56,330 nucleotides of DNA from Bacillota bacterium (GCA_023409735.1 JAEYRB010000012.1:1-56330); one strand, 5' to 3'; positions 43,627 through 52,670 are shown, counted from the stretch's first letter. Notes: a model not told the origin generated them from the sequence alone. Translations and numbers: made by a program.

Positions 43627-45502
43627 GCTTTTCCTCCTTGCTGGGTAAATTTATGTCTCCGCCGATCGTCACACTTGCACCGCCCTCAGGAAGATTCCCG
43701 ACCTCAAAGATTGTGCTGTCTCTGTAAAGAAGGCGGAGACGCAGGTAAACATTTAGAAGCCCCATCCCTCCAATCTTCAAATCTGGCATGGTGATAAACT
43801 GTTTGTATTCCTCCTTGAATTGTTTAATTTTTAGGAGTTCTGCTTGGTCAAATCCGGTGCCTTTATCAGAGACAGTAATCATCCACTTTCCCTCAGTTAT
43901 TTTTCCAATTATAAAAATACACCACGGCGGATGATTTTCCAAACTGAATTTTATGGAGTTTTCCACAAGTGGCTGCACAATTAGTTTTGGAACGATCAAA
44001 TCAGGCATACTTTCTTCGATTTCAAACTCATAATTCAGATCGCTTTCATAGCGAATTTTCATAGAATTCAAATACTTCTGTGTGTATTCGATTTCCGTGA
44101 GAAGTTTCACACCGTTTCTGTCTTCGGTTGAGATATATCGGAGCATGAATGAAATGTCGCTGCATAGAGAAACAATCTGTTTGTTCATCTCTTCCTCTGC
44201 CATCACGCTGATTGTAGCAAGGTTGTTATATAGGAAATGGGGGTTCATCTGGGATTGCAGGGCAAGCATTTTTGCATTCAGTTCTTCATTTTTGCTTATA
44301 AGTATTTCGTTAAGCGAAATGCCAAGCTTCCGATTCATTTCCATAAATGCGTAATTAAGTTTTTCTATTTCATCCACATATTGTCTGTCATTTAATTGAA
44401 AAACCTGAGAATTCGTGGACAAATCGGTGAGTTCCATGCTTTTGATATTGTTTCGGAGCTTTTTCAGAGGGGTGGTAACATTTTTTGAGACCAGATAGGA
44501 AACCGCAAGGGTTATCACTATAACTAATAAACAAAGCAGGGCAAATAACTTTGCAAATCGATTTGCAGACTTTAAAATGACGCTTTGCGACTGGACTACG
44601 ATAATCATCCATCCAGTTAGTTTGGATACGGTATAGGTCATGGCTTGTTTTACAACACTTTCGGAATTTGTAATGCTGTGCGTTTCAAGCATGCTTAAGC
44701 CGTCTTCTATAATAAGATGATAATAATATTTTCCATCCGGGCCGGGTGCGCCGCGGTAAGGGTAAACACTGTGTCCGTCGGGATCTATAACATAGATTCC
44801 GATACTGCTGTCTTTTGACCGGATATCGTTTGCGTATCGGAACATTGTATCGCAATTCTGCAGCACTTCAATAATGCCTTGATTTTCATAGTTGTAGTTT
44901 TTGTAAACCCGCGTAAGTGAAATATATAGGTTATCCTTATAGGATATATTTAAATCATTCAGCCGTTTTTGAGCCATAGGCACTCCGAGGTAACGGCTGC
45001 CGTCGAGCTCCATAGTCTTTTCGTACCAGGGCATTTGTTTCAGATCCACTGCCGTCTCGCCGCTAAACATTCCGGCACCAACCATCTTTCCATTCATATC
45101 ATAAACATTGGCTTGGCTGACCGGCATCTTCGGTCCCATGATCGCCATAATCACATCCATCAATGTATTGATATTGGCATATCTTTCACTGCTAATTGCA
45201 AGGTCGCCGTCAGTATTATCGGAAGATAAAGCAAGATACTTTTGAAAATGATATTTTATAAGATTGGAGTACGAAATATTCATAGAAATTGTATCCATCT
45301 GTGTTGCCTCGCTATCGAGAGAGTTTGATAGTGCGGTGCAGAACTGAATCTGCTGGTCGGAAGCTTTTTGGTAGATATCTTTCGTAAAGTAAGCATACAG
45401 AAGGATTGCCATTGTGAGCATCACTATCAAGAAAAAGACAGAGTATTGGATAAAAAGACTGATCTGCAGGGTTTTGTATTTAAAAAGAATGATTAACACC
45501 AC
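43616..45502 (-). CDS. YesM-type sensor histidine kinase
   Basis: 628 residues. Membrane helices at about 15-38 and 318-340 flank a dCache-like extracytoplasmic sensor. A HAMP segment (about 340-395) follows. The kinase core has H422 (QSQMNPHFLYNN), a PKLIVQPLVENSIKF N box and the DKGTGF and GGMGLLNVYLRL boxes. This family senses oligosaccharides outside the cell, often through a binding protein. The start is uncertain: GTG at 45502 and 45499 both overlap AGGTGG, and the true start may lie a few codons further in. Confidence 0.94.
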   Translation of the reverse strand: MVLIILFKYKTLQISLFIQYSVFFLIVMLTMAILLYAYFTKDIYQKASDQQIQFCTALSNSLDSEATQMDTISMNISYSNLIKYHFQKYLALSSDNTDGDLAISSERYANINTLMDVIMAIMGPKMPVSQANVYDMNGKMVGAGMFSGETAVDLKQMPWYEKTMELDGSRYLGVPMAQKRLNDLNISYKDNLYISLTRVYKNYNYENQGIIEVLQNCDTMFRYANDIRSKDSSIGIYVIDPDGHSVYPYRGAPGPDGKYYYHLIIEDGLSMLETHSITNSESVVKQAMTYTVSKLTGWMIIVVQSQSVILKSANRFAKLFALLCLLVIVITLAVSYLVSKNVTTPLKKLRNNIKSMELTDLSTNSQVFQLNDRQYVDEIEKLNYAFMEMNRKLGISLNEILISKNEELNAKMLALQSQMNPHFLYNNLATISVMAEEEMNKQIVSLCSDISFMLRYISTEDRNGVKLLTEIEYTQKYLNSMKIRYESDLNYEFEIEESMPDLIVPKLIVQPLVENSIKFSLENHPPWCIFIIGKITEGKWMITVSDKGTGFDQAELLKIKQFKEEYKQFITMPDLKIGGMGLLNVYLRLRLLYRDSTIFEVGNLPEGGASVTIGGDINLPSKEEKHDV

Positions 45503-45508
45503 CTAGTC

Positions 45509-45566
45509 AAAAGTATAAAGCATAAATTGGAAATCTCCAATTATTATAGCAGGTTAATAATATTAA
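45509..45566. promoter_or_regulatory. Repeat B, right copy: putative operator
   Basis: Contains a perfect dyad, AATTGGA-AATC-TCCAATT (45525-45542), just upstream of the kinase gene. Same orientation and surrounding bases as the copy before the binding-protein gene. The following 45567-45763 holds only a 42-codon open frame (45573-45701) of no recognised type. Confidence 0.5.
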
Positions 45567-45763
45567 ATAAACATGAATGAAATATCACGTGTGTCGAATG
45601 TTGCTAGACTGTATCCTTTTGCGGTATTAAAAGATTTAGGGATAGCCAAAGTCAAATCTTATTTACATCTTGACATCATTATTGTTAACTACAACAGATG
45701 AGCAACACTTTAGAGAAGTTAACGAATTTTCAGGCAGCATTATGAAATGATAGCTGTCTGATT

Positions 45764-45960
45764 CCAGCGCCTGTGGCATCGTGCCGCAGGCTGGTCGCAA
45801 GCGTAGCTTCTTGTATGTTGTTGAAGTAATTCGTGCTGTTGCACTCAACATACTTGCTGCTTGCCCATGCATCCTGGGGCATGGTTCCTGATACCGTATT
45901 CGGGCTTCAACAGTACAAACAGCCTGCAGCCATTCCTTCATAAAATGCATTTATTTGCAG
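45764..45960. repeat. Repeat A, right copy
   Basis: 197 bases sharing both ends with 37622-37730 in direct orientation, plus an extra internal part. The 3' end TTTGCAG falls on the first codons of the DUF6076 gene and appears to have cut it. Confidence 0.75.
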
Positions 45961-46869
45961 ATATGGGGACGGGCAGAAGACAACAAAAAGAGCTTCGCAT
46001 TTTCGCAAAGCCTGATGGATATTCTATACCTTGACATCTGGCCTTATAGTGAGAAATTTAATCGGATGGGGGAAAACCTTTATAACCTGTATCCCGAGAA
46101 AGACCCGAAACTGGTGGAGGAAATTAAGGATGATTTAAACACGCTTTCAAAAGTACATGTCTATTTTGAATTCCTACGCCTGGAATGGCTGGACAAGCTG
46201 GAACAGGCCGAAAAACAAAACTTTCATGACATTCTGAATTTGCTTCCCCGCAAGAAGCTTACCCATATTCCCATGAGCATTTCTACCACACAACGGCAGC
46301 TTATGGCTTTATGGAACCATGTGCTGGATATCCTCTCTCCCGATGAACCCATACAAAAGAAAATGGCAGATTACTATAACCCCAAAAGGGATAGAAGGCT
46401 GGGCGGCCCGGAAGTATTTGAATTTCAACCCCTACGCATGAACTTTGAAGCGATTGATTCAATGACCTTTACCGAAGTCCTGTACCCTAAAAGCATTTAC
46501 GATATCATTGATTTTTTTGTGCGCGAATGTATACAACGGGAGGTACGATTCCGTGTCTGCAAGCACTGTAATCAGTTCTTTGCCCTGACCAGACACATCA
46601 ACACGGAATACTGCGACAGGCCCTTTGACAGCGCCGGACGCACCTGTAAGGAAATGGGGGCACTTCGCCTATGGGAGAAGAAGAAAGCTGACACACCGGC
46701 TTTAAAAGCATACAGTAAAGCCTACAAGAAACGGTTTGCATGGATTAAGTACGGAAAAATCACGAAAGAAGCCTTTTACGAATGGGCAGAAAAAGCAAGA
46801 GAGCAACGGGAGTTGTGTTTAAAAGGCGGCATAACGCTGGAGGAATTTCGGGCGTGGCTAGATGATTGA
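45955..46869 (+). CDS. DUF6076-type protein, probably 5'-truncated
   Basis: 304 residues from a TTG at 45955 that belongs to the end of repeat A; the natural start has probably been lost, and no ribosome site is present. The C-terminal half has a zinc-finger-like cysteine set (CKHCNQFFALTRHINTEYCD, then GRTCKEMG) and a basic helical tail. That arrangement is typical of DUF6076 proteins found near clostridial mobile elements. Function unknown. May be unexpressed. Confidence 0.65.
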   Translation: MQIWGRAEDNKKSFAFSQSLMDILYLDIWPYSEKFNRMGENLYNLYPEKDPKLVEEIKDDLNTLSKVHVYFEFLRLEWLDKLEQAEKQNFHDILNLLPRKKLTHIPMSISTTQRQLMALWNHVLDILSPDEPIQKKMADYYNPKRDRRLGGPEVFEFQPLRMNFEAIDSMTFTEVLYPKSIYDIIDFFVRECIQREVRFRVCKHCNQFFALTRHINTEYCDRPFDSAGRTCKEMGALRLWEKKKADTPALKAYSKAYKKRFAWIKYGKITKEAFYEWAEKAREQRELCLKGGITLEEFRAWLDD

Positions 46870-47085
46870 GATTTGCGCCATTATTTGGCAGATTTATGTT
46901 ATGTACCTCAATACTTACAGTGCAAAAGTGATTGAATGATAATGTTTTTTTTGTTAATGTAGAGAATATAAGATGGTTCGTGGTAATACCTATAATTGGG
47001 TCTGGCTGAACATGTTGGAAATGGAACTATTTTAAATTTGGCTATCTACTTGTATACATAAATTTTATTCAAAGGAGCTGATTGT

Positions 47086-47577
47086 ATGAGCAGGATATTA
47101 GTAGAAATGTTAGAAAGGCATTTTAATCCGTCTTATGAAATGCTTGTCAAAGTGGTTGATTATTGCCCTGAAGGAATATGGCTGGAAAGATTGGGAGGAT
47201 ATACTTTCTGGCATCAGGTATACCATACCCTATATTATATTGATTACAGATTTAGAGATGAATATGAAAGCGGATTTTTACAATCGATGAAATTTGATAG
47301 TAATATTACTCCAGAATTGGATAGGGATTCTCCAGTAAGCTTAAGCAAAGAAAAAATAAAAGAATACATGACAAGGATAAAAGAAAAAACTGGCAATTTT
47401 TTCGAAAGGATTGACGATAACTTTTTGTCGGAGAGGCTAGTATCAGATAGAGACTTTACTTATCTTGATGCTATATTAGCTCAAGTACGTCATATTCAAT
47501 ACCATGTAGGACATTGCGACAGTATATTCAGGCAGAACGGAATAGAGGCGGTCGATTGGCTTAAATATATGGGCTGA
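47086..47577 (+). CDS. DinB-family protein
   Basis: 163 residues, a four-helix bundle. Likely metal ligands are a His in WHQVYHTLYYIDYRF and the closing VRHIQYHVGHCDSIF. DinB relatives include thiol-S-transferases and DNA-damage-induced proteins; no specific substrate can be inferred. Starts behind AAAGGAGCT. Confidence 0.85.
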   Translation: MSRILVEMLERHFNPSYEMLVKVVDYCPEGIWLERLGGYTFWHQVYHTLYYIDYRFRDEYESGFLQSMKFDSNITPELDRDSPVSLSKEKIKEYMTRIKEKTGNFFERIDDNFLSERLVSDRDFTYLDAILAQVRHIQYHVGHCDSIFRQNGIEAVDWLKYMG

Positions 47578-47767
47578 TTTTTGCTTGTAAAATGAGTAGA
47601 CTATATACACATTGTTTTTATTTCGTATCTTAGTTGAATATTCCGGTTACTGTCAGGATGCCTCCTGAATTGTTGCACAGATAAGCAGACATATGTAAAG
47701 TTTAGTTACATTCTTAAAATAGGACATTGAGCATGTTGCAAATTAGATAAAGCTTGTAAAAAAGCTA

Positions 47768-47915
47768 TTGACAAAAGTAGTGATTTATGGAAATATATTA
47801 AAAAGTGACTTTGCTTAATAAGTTCTTCCCGCAAAGTCAATTAAAATCAGGGGATGAGACCCCGTAGAGTCGCTTTTTTTAGCGTTTCTGCGGGGTTCGT
47901 TATTTTTTAGGGGGT
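47768..47915 (+). promoter_or_regulatory. Candidate structured leader with switching terminator
   Basis: A TTGACA box at 47768 starts the region. A perfect GACTTTGC/GCAAAGTC stem (47807-47838) is followed by GGGG-ATGAGA-CCCC. The CCCC strand of this small hairpin is also the 5' arm of a long terminator, ACCCCGTAGA / TCTGCGGGGT with an inner CGCT/AGCG stem, followed by CGTTATTTTTT. The two pairings exclude each other, which is how riboswitches and attenuators work. It lies directly before the reductase gene at 47924. I could not match it to a named class. Confidence 0.55.
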
Positions 47916-47923
47916 AATGATAT

Positions 47924-48496
47924 ATGAAGGTCATAGGAATATCAGGCAGTCCGAGAAAGGACGGCAACACAGAAATTTTAATAAGGTATGCATTAAAGCC
48001 CTTTTATGAAAAAGGATGGGAAGTAACCGAGTTCTTTCTAAGCAGTAAAACCATTAATCCATGTATTGGCTGTGAAATTTGCAGCGTAACCGGGAGATGT
48101 GCTATTAAAAGCGATGACATGGATTTTTTACTGAATGAATTTGAAAATTGTGATGCTTTGATTATTGGTTCACCGGCATATTACAGGAATGTAACCGCAC
48201 AACTCAAAGCTTTATTTGACCGAAGTTTTGTCTTTAAGAACAGGAAGTTATTAGCAGGAAAACTGGGAGGGGCTATTGCTGTTGGAAGAGGAGAAGGAGG
48301 AGGACAGAGCCTTGTACTTTCTATAATACACAACTACTTCCTGTCTTCAGGAGCACTCTGTGTCCCTTGTGAAATCAATGGCCTTTCTGCCAGGTCAGAC
48401 AAGCCTGGTGATATACTAAAACAGGAAAACAGGCTGAGGCAAGCAAGGGTATTAGGGGAAAACATTTTAAAATATGCAGAAATGATTAAGTCATAA
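47924..48496 (+). CDS. NADPH-dependent FMN reductase / flavodoxin-fold protein
   Basis: 190 residues. The FMN phosphate loop is GSPRKDGNTE near the start, then SPAYYRNVTAQLKALFDR as the second flavin segment, and GRGEGGGQ. CIGCEICSVTGRC after strand 2 gives a cysteine pattern as in iron-sulfur flavoproteins, so a 4Fe-4S cluster is possible. Electron-transfer partner unknown. Begins behind AGGGGGTAATG and the terminator-bearing leader, and is followed by a methyltransferase gene 15 bases later. Confidence 0.88.
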   Translation: MKVIGISGSPRKDGNTEILIRYALKPFYEKGWEVTEFFLSSKTINPCIGCEICSVTGRCAIKSDDMDFLLNEFENCDALIIGSPAYYRNVTAQLKALFDRSFVFKNRKLLAGKLGGAIAVGRGEGGGQSLVLSIIHNYFLSSGALCVPCEINGLSARSDKPGDILKQENRLRQARVLGENILKYAEMIKS

Positions 48497-48511
48497 AAGG
48501 AGGCTGATAAA

Positions 48512-49123
48512 ATGGATAAACCTTTCTGGGAAAAAACATTCAATGACGATGCTGTAACTACATTTGGTACCAGACCGAATAGAACAATAGAAGCTATGTG
48601 GGAAAGCTTTGATAGGAATTGGTCGATATTAGATGTCGGATGTGGAGAGGGGAAAAACCCGATATTCTTAGCCGAAAATGGTTTTACGAGCATTGACGCA
48701 TTTGACTTGTCACAGACCGGTATTGAAAAGCTTTTAAGGATAGCATCAACGAAGAAGGTGAGAGTTAATGCATGGGTTCAGGATTTGACTGAGTATAATT
48801 TTAATAAAAGTTATGATTTAATAATGACGCATGGGACATTACATTTTGTTGGAAAAGAGAAGTGGAAGAAATTTATTATTGATGCCAAGAATAATACAAA
48901 TGTTGGCGGTCTTAATATTATGCATATCTTCACGAATAAGGTTCCTGCTTCTGAAGATATTGCTCCATTTGTCAAAGGTTTGGCTGATGAAGGAGAACTT
49001 GAGTCGATGTATCAGGATTGGCAAATTGTCAGTTCGACTTCAATAGTGTTTGAGGATGAGCATCCGGGTGTTGCAAAACATTTGCATGCGTCAAATACAG
49101 TTGTGGCAAGGAAGAAAGAATAA
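48512..49123 (+). CDS. Class I SAM-dependent methyltransferase (TehB-like)
   Basis: 203 residues. Motif I ILDVGCGEGKNPIFLAENG binds SAM; the acidic end of strand 2 is DAFDLSQTGIEKL. The compact fold is like TehB, which detoxifies tellurite and similar oxyanions, but this is only resemblance. Starts behind AAAGGAGGCTG and is likely co-transcribed with the reductase before it. Confidence 0.85.
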   Translation: MDKPFWEKTFNDDAVTTFGTRPNRTIEAMWESFDRNWSILDVGCGEGKNPIFLAENGFTSIDAFDLSQTGIEKLLRIASTKKVRVNAWVQDLTEYNFNKSYDLIMTHGTLHFVGKEKWKKFIIDAKNNTNVGGLNIMHIFTNKVPASEDIAPFVKGLADEGELESMYQDWQIVSSTSIVFEDEHPGVAKHLHASNTVVARKKE

Positions 49124-49222
49124 AAAAATCACCTATTGCCTTTATAATATTTTAATGCTAAAGGCTCCATATAATTATGACACACCATTTTGATTTTATG
49201 TATAAACAGGGAGGACTATAAT

Positions 49223-49819
49223 TTGAAAACACTTGCATTAATTGGTTCGCCAAGAAAACATGGGAATACAGATATTATGACAGATGAAGTGTTACGTGGA
49301 GTATCAGATTCCAATTCTACTGTTTGTAAAATATACTTAGACGACTATAATATAAGACCAATTGCTGAAGTATGTGATAGAAGCCCAGAGCGTCAAGATA
49401 TTCGATCAGATGACGATTTCCCCAAACTTCTTGAAGTTTTTTTAGATTCCGATATAATAATTCTCTCAACGCCAGTCTATTGGCAGGGCTTATCTGCACA
49501 ATTAAAATGTTTTTTAGATAGAATGTCATCTTATTGGAGAAGACCGCCATATGCACAGAGGTTTGATGGTAAAGGATATATAATTCTTTGTGCATATGGT
49601 CGTCCAGAAAAAATCCATGGAACCTGGGTTACAGAGCCTACAAAATTGACAGTTGAAACTTTGAGGGGATATTATTTAGGTGATGTTTGTGCTCCCAATA
49701 CTTATCAAAAAGGAAAGGTGAGACAATATCCAGATGTACTGGAGGCCTGTTACAAGATTGGGTATGAAGCACCTGAAAAGTTACATATGTTGAGAAAACG
49801 GAACTTAAAGGACTTGTGA
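49223..49819 (+). CDS. Flavodoxin-fold NAD(P)H reductase
   Basis: 198 residues from a TTG at 49223, behind AGGGAGGACTA. GSPRKHGNTD is the flavin phosphate loop, and STPVYWQGLSAQLKCFLDR the second site. It is related to the protein at 47924 but lacks the CxxC cysteine cluster. Separate transcript, 99 bases after the methyltransferase. Confidence 0.85.
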   Translation: MKTLALIGSPRKHGNTDIMTDEVLRGVSDSNSTVCKIYLDDYNIRPIAEVCDRSPERQDIRSDDDFPKLLEVFLDSDIIILSTPVYWQGLSAQLKCFLDRMSSYWRRPPYAQRFDGKGYIILCAYGRPEKIHGTWVTEPTKLTVETLRGYYLGDVCAPNTYQKGKVRQYPDVLEACYKIGYEAPEKLHMLRKRNLKDL

Positions 49820-49942
49820 ATTGATACACATTAAGCAGCAGCTATACCAAGATTTGGGAAAATATAGCCTGCCGGATAGCAAGAGAATTTATGATGTACG
49901 ACAGTTAAACAATTAGCAAGGATTTCCTTCGGCGGGAATAAT

Positions 49943-49979
49943 CAAAAAAGCCATGAAGTATTTTGTACCTCGTGGCTTC
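49943..49979 (-). terminator. Terminator of the antitoxin/toxin pair
   Basis: On the minus strand a 13-bp stem with one mismatch (AAGCCACGAGGTA / TACTTCATGGCTT) is followed by TTTTGATT. The remainder of 49820-49997 holds no gene. Confidence 0.85.
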
Positions 49980-49997
49980 TTTGACCTTAAGGTATTC

Positions 49998-50202
49998 TTA
50001 ATATTTTGACAAAAATTCTGTCGGCGTTAATATTTCAGGATTGTCAATATCAACCACAGCAAAATCCTTGTCACCCGTTATAAGCACGTCAACATCTTCC
50101 AATATTGCCGTTGCAAGAATAGGATAATCATATACATTTCATCTGTACTGATGGGAAGAAGATAATTGAAATCAGAACATTGGTATCAATCATTATTCGC
50201 AT
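49998..50202 (-). pseudogene. Decayed PIN-domain toxin gene
   Basis: Starts as a normal PIN domain (MRIMIDTNVLISIIFFPS, with the first catalytic Asp at residue 6), then runs into a stop after 24 codons. In another frame the C-terminal part continues as ILATAILEDVDVLITGDKDF and ILTPTEFLSKY, ending at 49998. About 70 residues of the middle are missing. The toxin is therefore inactive. Its start overlaps the antitoxin end by 17 bases, the usual layout of AbrB-PIN pairs. Confidence 0.88.
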
Positions 50203-50461
50203 ATCGTTCTTCCCACATTTCTTTTCTTATTTCCTTCACAAGCTCATTCATTTCTTCCGGAGAATTATAACCTGCTTTTTGTGCCTCTCCTGCCATTGCA
50301 TCCTGTATCCTATTAAACGCCAATAACGCAGCGTTTTCAAAATATATCCTACCGTCTTGTTCCAAAAATATAATCTTATCGCCTTCTTTTAGATTAAGCT
50401 TTTTTCTAATTTCGATCGGTATCGTTATTTGACCTTTTGTTGTAATTCTTGCGACTTCCAT
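50186..50461 (-). CDS. AbrB/SpoVT-type antitoxin
   Basis: 91 residues. Residues 1-47 form a swapped-hairpin AbrB DNA-binding domain (ARITTKGQITIPIEIRKKLN, then GDKIIFLEQDGRIYFEN). The C-terminal helix (about 60-90) would bind the toxin. The frame is intact although the partner toxin is destroyed. The transcript ends at the hairpin at 49943-49979. Confidence 0.92.
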   Translation of the reverse strand: MEVARITTKGQITIPIEIRKKLNLKEGDKIIFLEQDGRIYFENAALLAFNRIQDAMAGEAQKAGYNSPEEMNELVKEIRKEMWEERYANND

Positions 50462-50637
50462 ATTTAAAATTCCCTTCTTACTTTTCGCTTCATTCTTACA
50501 TTCCTTACTTGATTATATTATATGTCGGATGAGCAAAAATATCAATCTGAATATTGAAAATGGAAATAGTTGTTTATACATTATTCTTTTATTGTACAAC
50601 AGTTTCATGTTATATTAGATCATGAAGCAATAATATG

Positions 50638-50680
50638 AAGAAGACCACACTCCGAAATTCTATCTGGATGTGGTCTTCTT
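50638..50680. terminator. Strong hairpin upstream of small membrane protein gene
   Basis: AAGAAGACCACA and TGTGGTCTTCTT form a 12-bp arm pair extended by TCC/GGA. No long T-run follows. It may end transcription entering from either side. No other feature is seen in 50462-50752. Confidence 0.6.
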
Positions 50681-50752
50681 ATACCGATTTGTTGCTGTTT
50701 ACAATGTTTTCGTTCTTACCTCGTAAAAAACATAACACCGGAATGAAGTGTG

Positions 50753-50968
50753 ATGAAACAAACAAAATTTTACAATGTAGTTCCTAGAGTGGTTAGCATC
50801 ATTATGTTTATACTTATGGTACTTGCGATGTTGGTGGCCATAAGTGGAAAAGGTAGTGGATTTTTGGATTTAAGCAATATCGTAAATGGAGTTTGTATTA
50901 TTTTTGCAATAATTACTGGCATTATCGGTGTGATAACTGCAAAGTTTGGCTGGGGTTCTTCAAAGTGA
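50753..50968 (+). CDS. Small membrane protein, two helices
   Basis: 71 residues: two hydrophobic segments (about 12-31 and 42-63) joined by a short loop GKGSGFLDLSN. No recognised family. The ribosome site (GAATGAAG) is weak; an in-frame GTG lies three bases earlier. It precedes the DUF1848 gene by 80 bases with no terminator, so they may share a transcript. Confidence 0.5.
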   Translation: MKQTKFYNVVPRVVSIIMFILMVLAMLVAISGKGSGFLDLSNIVNGVCIIFAIITGIIGVITAKFGWGSSK

Positions 50969-51048
50969 TAGGTTCCAGATTGTCGGATAAATGAAAGCAA
51001 GTAAGAACACTTATGTGTGACTGGAATAAAAAATAGGAGTGTTTTCAA

Positions 51049-52131
51049 ATGGCTTCAAATAAGTGGGATACAATAGATATCGATACAAATGAAGGCAGAG
51101 TAAAAGGGGTAGCGCCGGTTATTATTTCTGCAAGCCGATCTACTGATATACCTGAATTATATTCTGAGTGGTTCATGAACAGATTACGGAAAGGGTATGT
51201 TAAGTGGTTTAATCCTTTCAACAAAAAGCCTCAGTATGTCTCTTTTGACAAGGCTCGTGTAATTGTATTCTGGACGAAAGATGCTCAGCCAATGATCCCA
51301 CATCTAAAAGAGCTTGATCGCAAAGGAATTAATTATTATTTTTTATTTACCTTAAATGATTATGAAAAGGAGGGCTTTGAGCCCAAATTAAGAAGTCTTG
51401 ATAAAAGAATAGAAGCATTTAAGGCGCTTTCCGACAAAATTGGCAGGGACAAGGTAATCTGGCGGTTTGATCCACTGGTATTGACCGACAAAATTAGTGT
51501 TGAGGACTTACTGGATAAGGTGCTAAGGGTGGGAAATCAGATCGCAGATTATACGAATAAGCTTGTAATCAGTTTTGCGGATATTTCTACTTATCGAAAG
51601 GTACAAAATAATTTTAAACAGCAAGGTATTAATTATATAGAATTTACTCCTGAAACCATGGAAGCGGTGGCAAAAGGATTGTATGAGATTAATAGAAATT
51701 GGGGCTTGGATATCGCAACCTGCTCGGAAGAAATTAACTTAAATAGATACAATATTAAAAAGAATAAATGTATTGATGATGATTTAATGATTAAAGAGTT
51801 TTCACAGGATAAAGAGTTAATGAACTTTTTAGGTTATGAGAATAAGGGGGAGAAATCGGAATATAAGGAAATGTCATTATTTGATTTTGTGGATAATAAT
51901 GATAGAACCGCTTTGAAAATGAGTACAAATAATAATTCCGACAGATTGAAAAGGTTAAAAGATAAAGGTCAGCGGGAGTACTGTGGCTGCATAGTGAGCA
52001 AGGATATCGGACAGTATGACACCTGTGGCCACCAGTGTATTTATTGTTATGCCAACAGCTCTCCGCAGATTGCCAGTGACAACTATCACAAGTATTTGAG
52101 TTCAGGAAGGGATGGCGAATCCATAATTTGA
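51049..52131 (+). CDS. DUF1848 protein, putative Fe-S enzyme
   Basis: 360 residues. DUF1848 hallmarks are VIISASRSTDIPELYSEWF, the RVIVFWTKDAQPM strand, FLFTLNDYE and IWRFDPLVLTDK, all TIM-barrel-like. The C-terminus has the cysteine cluster EYCGCIVSKDIGQYDTCGHQ followed by CIYCYANSS, which probably binds an Fe-S cluster as in radical-SAM/SplB-like proteins, with the cluster placed at the C-terminal end. The reaction is unknown. A second, broken copy of its 3' end lies at 54345. Confidence 0.88.
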   Translation: MASNKWDTIDIDTNEGRVKGVAPVIISASRSTDIPELYSEWFMNRLRKGYVKWFNPFNKKPQYVSFDKARVIVFWTKDAQPMIPHLKELDRKGINYYFLFTLNDYEKEGFEPKLRSLDKRIEAFKALSDKIGRDKVIWRFDPLVLTDKISVEDLLDKVLRVGNQIADYTNKLVISFADISTYRKVQNNFKQQGINYIEFTPETMEAVAKGLYEINRNWGLDIATCSEEINLNRYNIKKNKCIDDDLMIKEFSQDKELMNFLGYENKGEKSEYKEMSLFDFVDNNDRTALKMSTNNNSDRLKRLKDKGQREYCGCIVSKDIGQYDTCGHQCIYCYANSSPQIASDNYHKYLSSGRDGESII

Positions 52132-52670
52132 TAGCACAGAGCAGAATGAGTCAAAAGGGAACAGTCCCTATATTGATTCATTGTAACTAAGGGAGGGAAG
52201 AGTGAACATAGAGATAAAAGGGGATGTCATTCTTAATTGGTCTCTCTTTGTAACATAAAATGAAAAATTACTTTTATCAATTTTTTTTAACATATATTTT
52301 TTGCGAGATAATAATAGAACTTGGAAAGAACGCTATTCCTCCAGATATTCAAGAAATCAGTATATCTATGTATTCTAGATTTGTTATCTTCAAGGTTTTT
52401 CAAATTTTATTACTACTCGATATTGATAGACAATATCGCTATTTATTGAATTTTTTGTATCTATTTTAACTATATCTCTAATATATTTAAGTTAGCTTTA
52501 CTTGGCACTAAATCTATAACAGCCATCAGTTTATTATCCTCACCTATTTTTAGCATACTTGTTATACCATGATGTAATAAAAGTGGCAAATATTAGTATG
52601 ATTCATGTTTTAAAATAATGTTTTTATTTGCTGTTATGGTATAATTTGCATAAAAGGAAGGTGATATACT
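52132..52670 (+). other. AT-rich gene-free stretch with promoter for the nuclease gene
   Basis: 539 bases. A TTATGG-TATAAT extended -10 at 52634-52645 is followed by AAAAGGAAGGTGATA as ribosome site for 52671. A 69-codon open frame at 52260 has no ribosome site and a composition typical of random AT-rich DNA. The left end carries GGGAACAGTCCC, a small dyad. Confidence 0.55.

Noticed and set aside
45663..45950. 95-codon minus-strand frame
   Set aside because: Most of it is repeat A; the left copy of the repeat lacks the middle part, so the frame is not conserved between copies.
47840..47915. Fluoride (crcB) riboswitch
   Set aside because: GGGG-ATGAGA-CCCC is superficially like the fluoride P1 loop, but the conserved pseudoknot partner and downstream pattern are not visible, and the gene is not a fluoride exporter. 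Kept as an unassigned leader.
52260..52469. 69-codon hydrophobic frame before the nuclease gene
   Set aside because: Phe/Ile/Tyr-rich as expected from random AT-rich DNA, with no ribosome site; reported only as part of the gene-free stretch.
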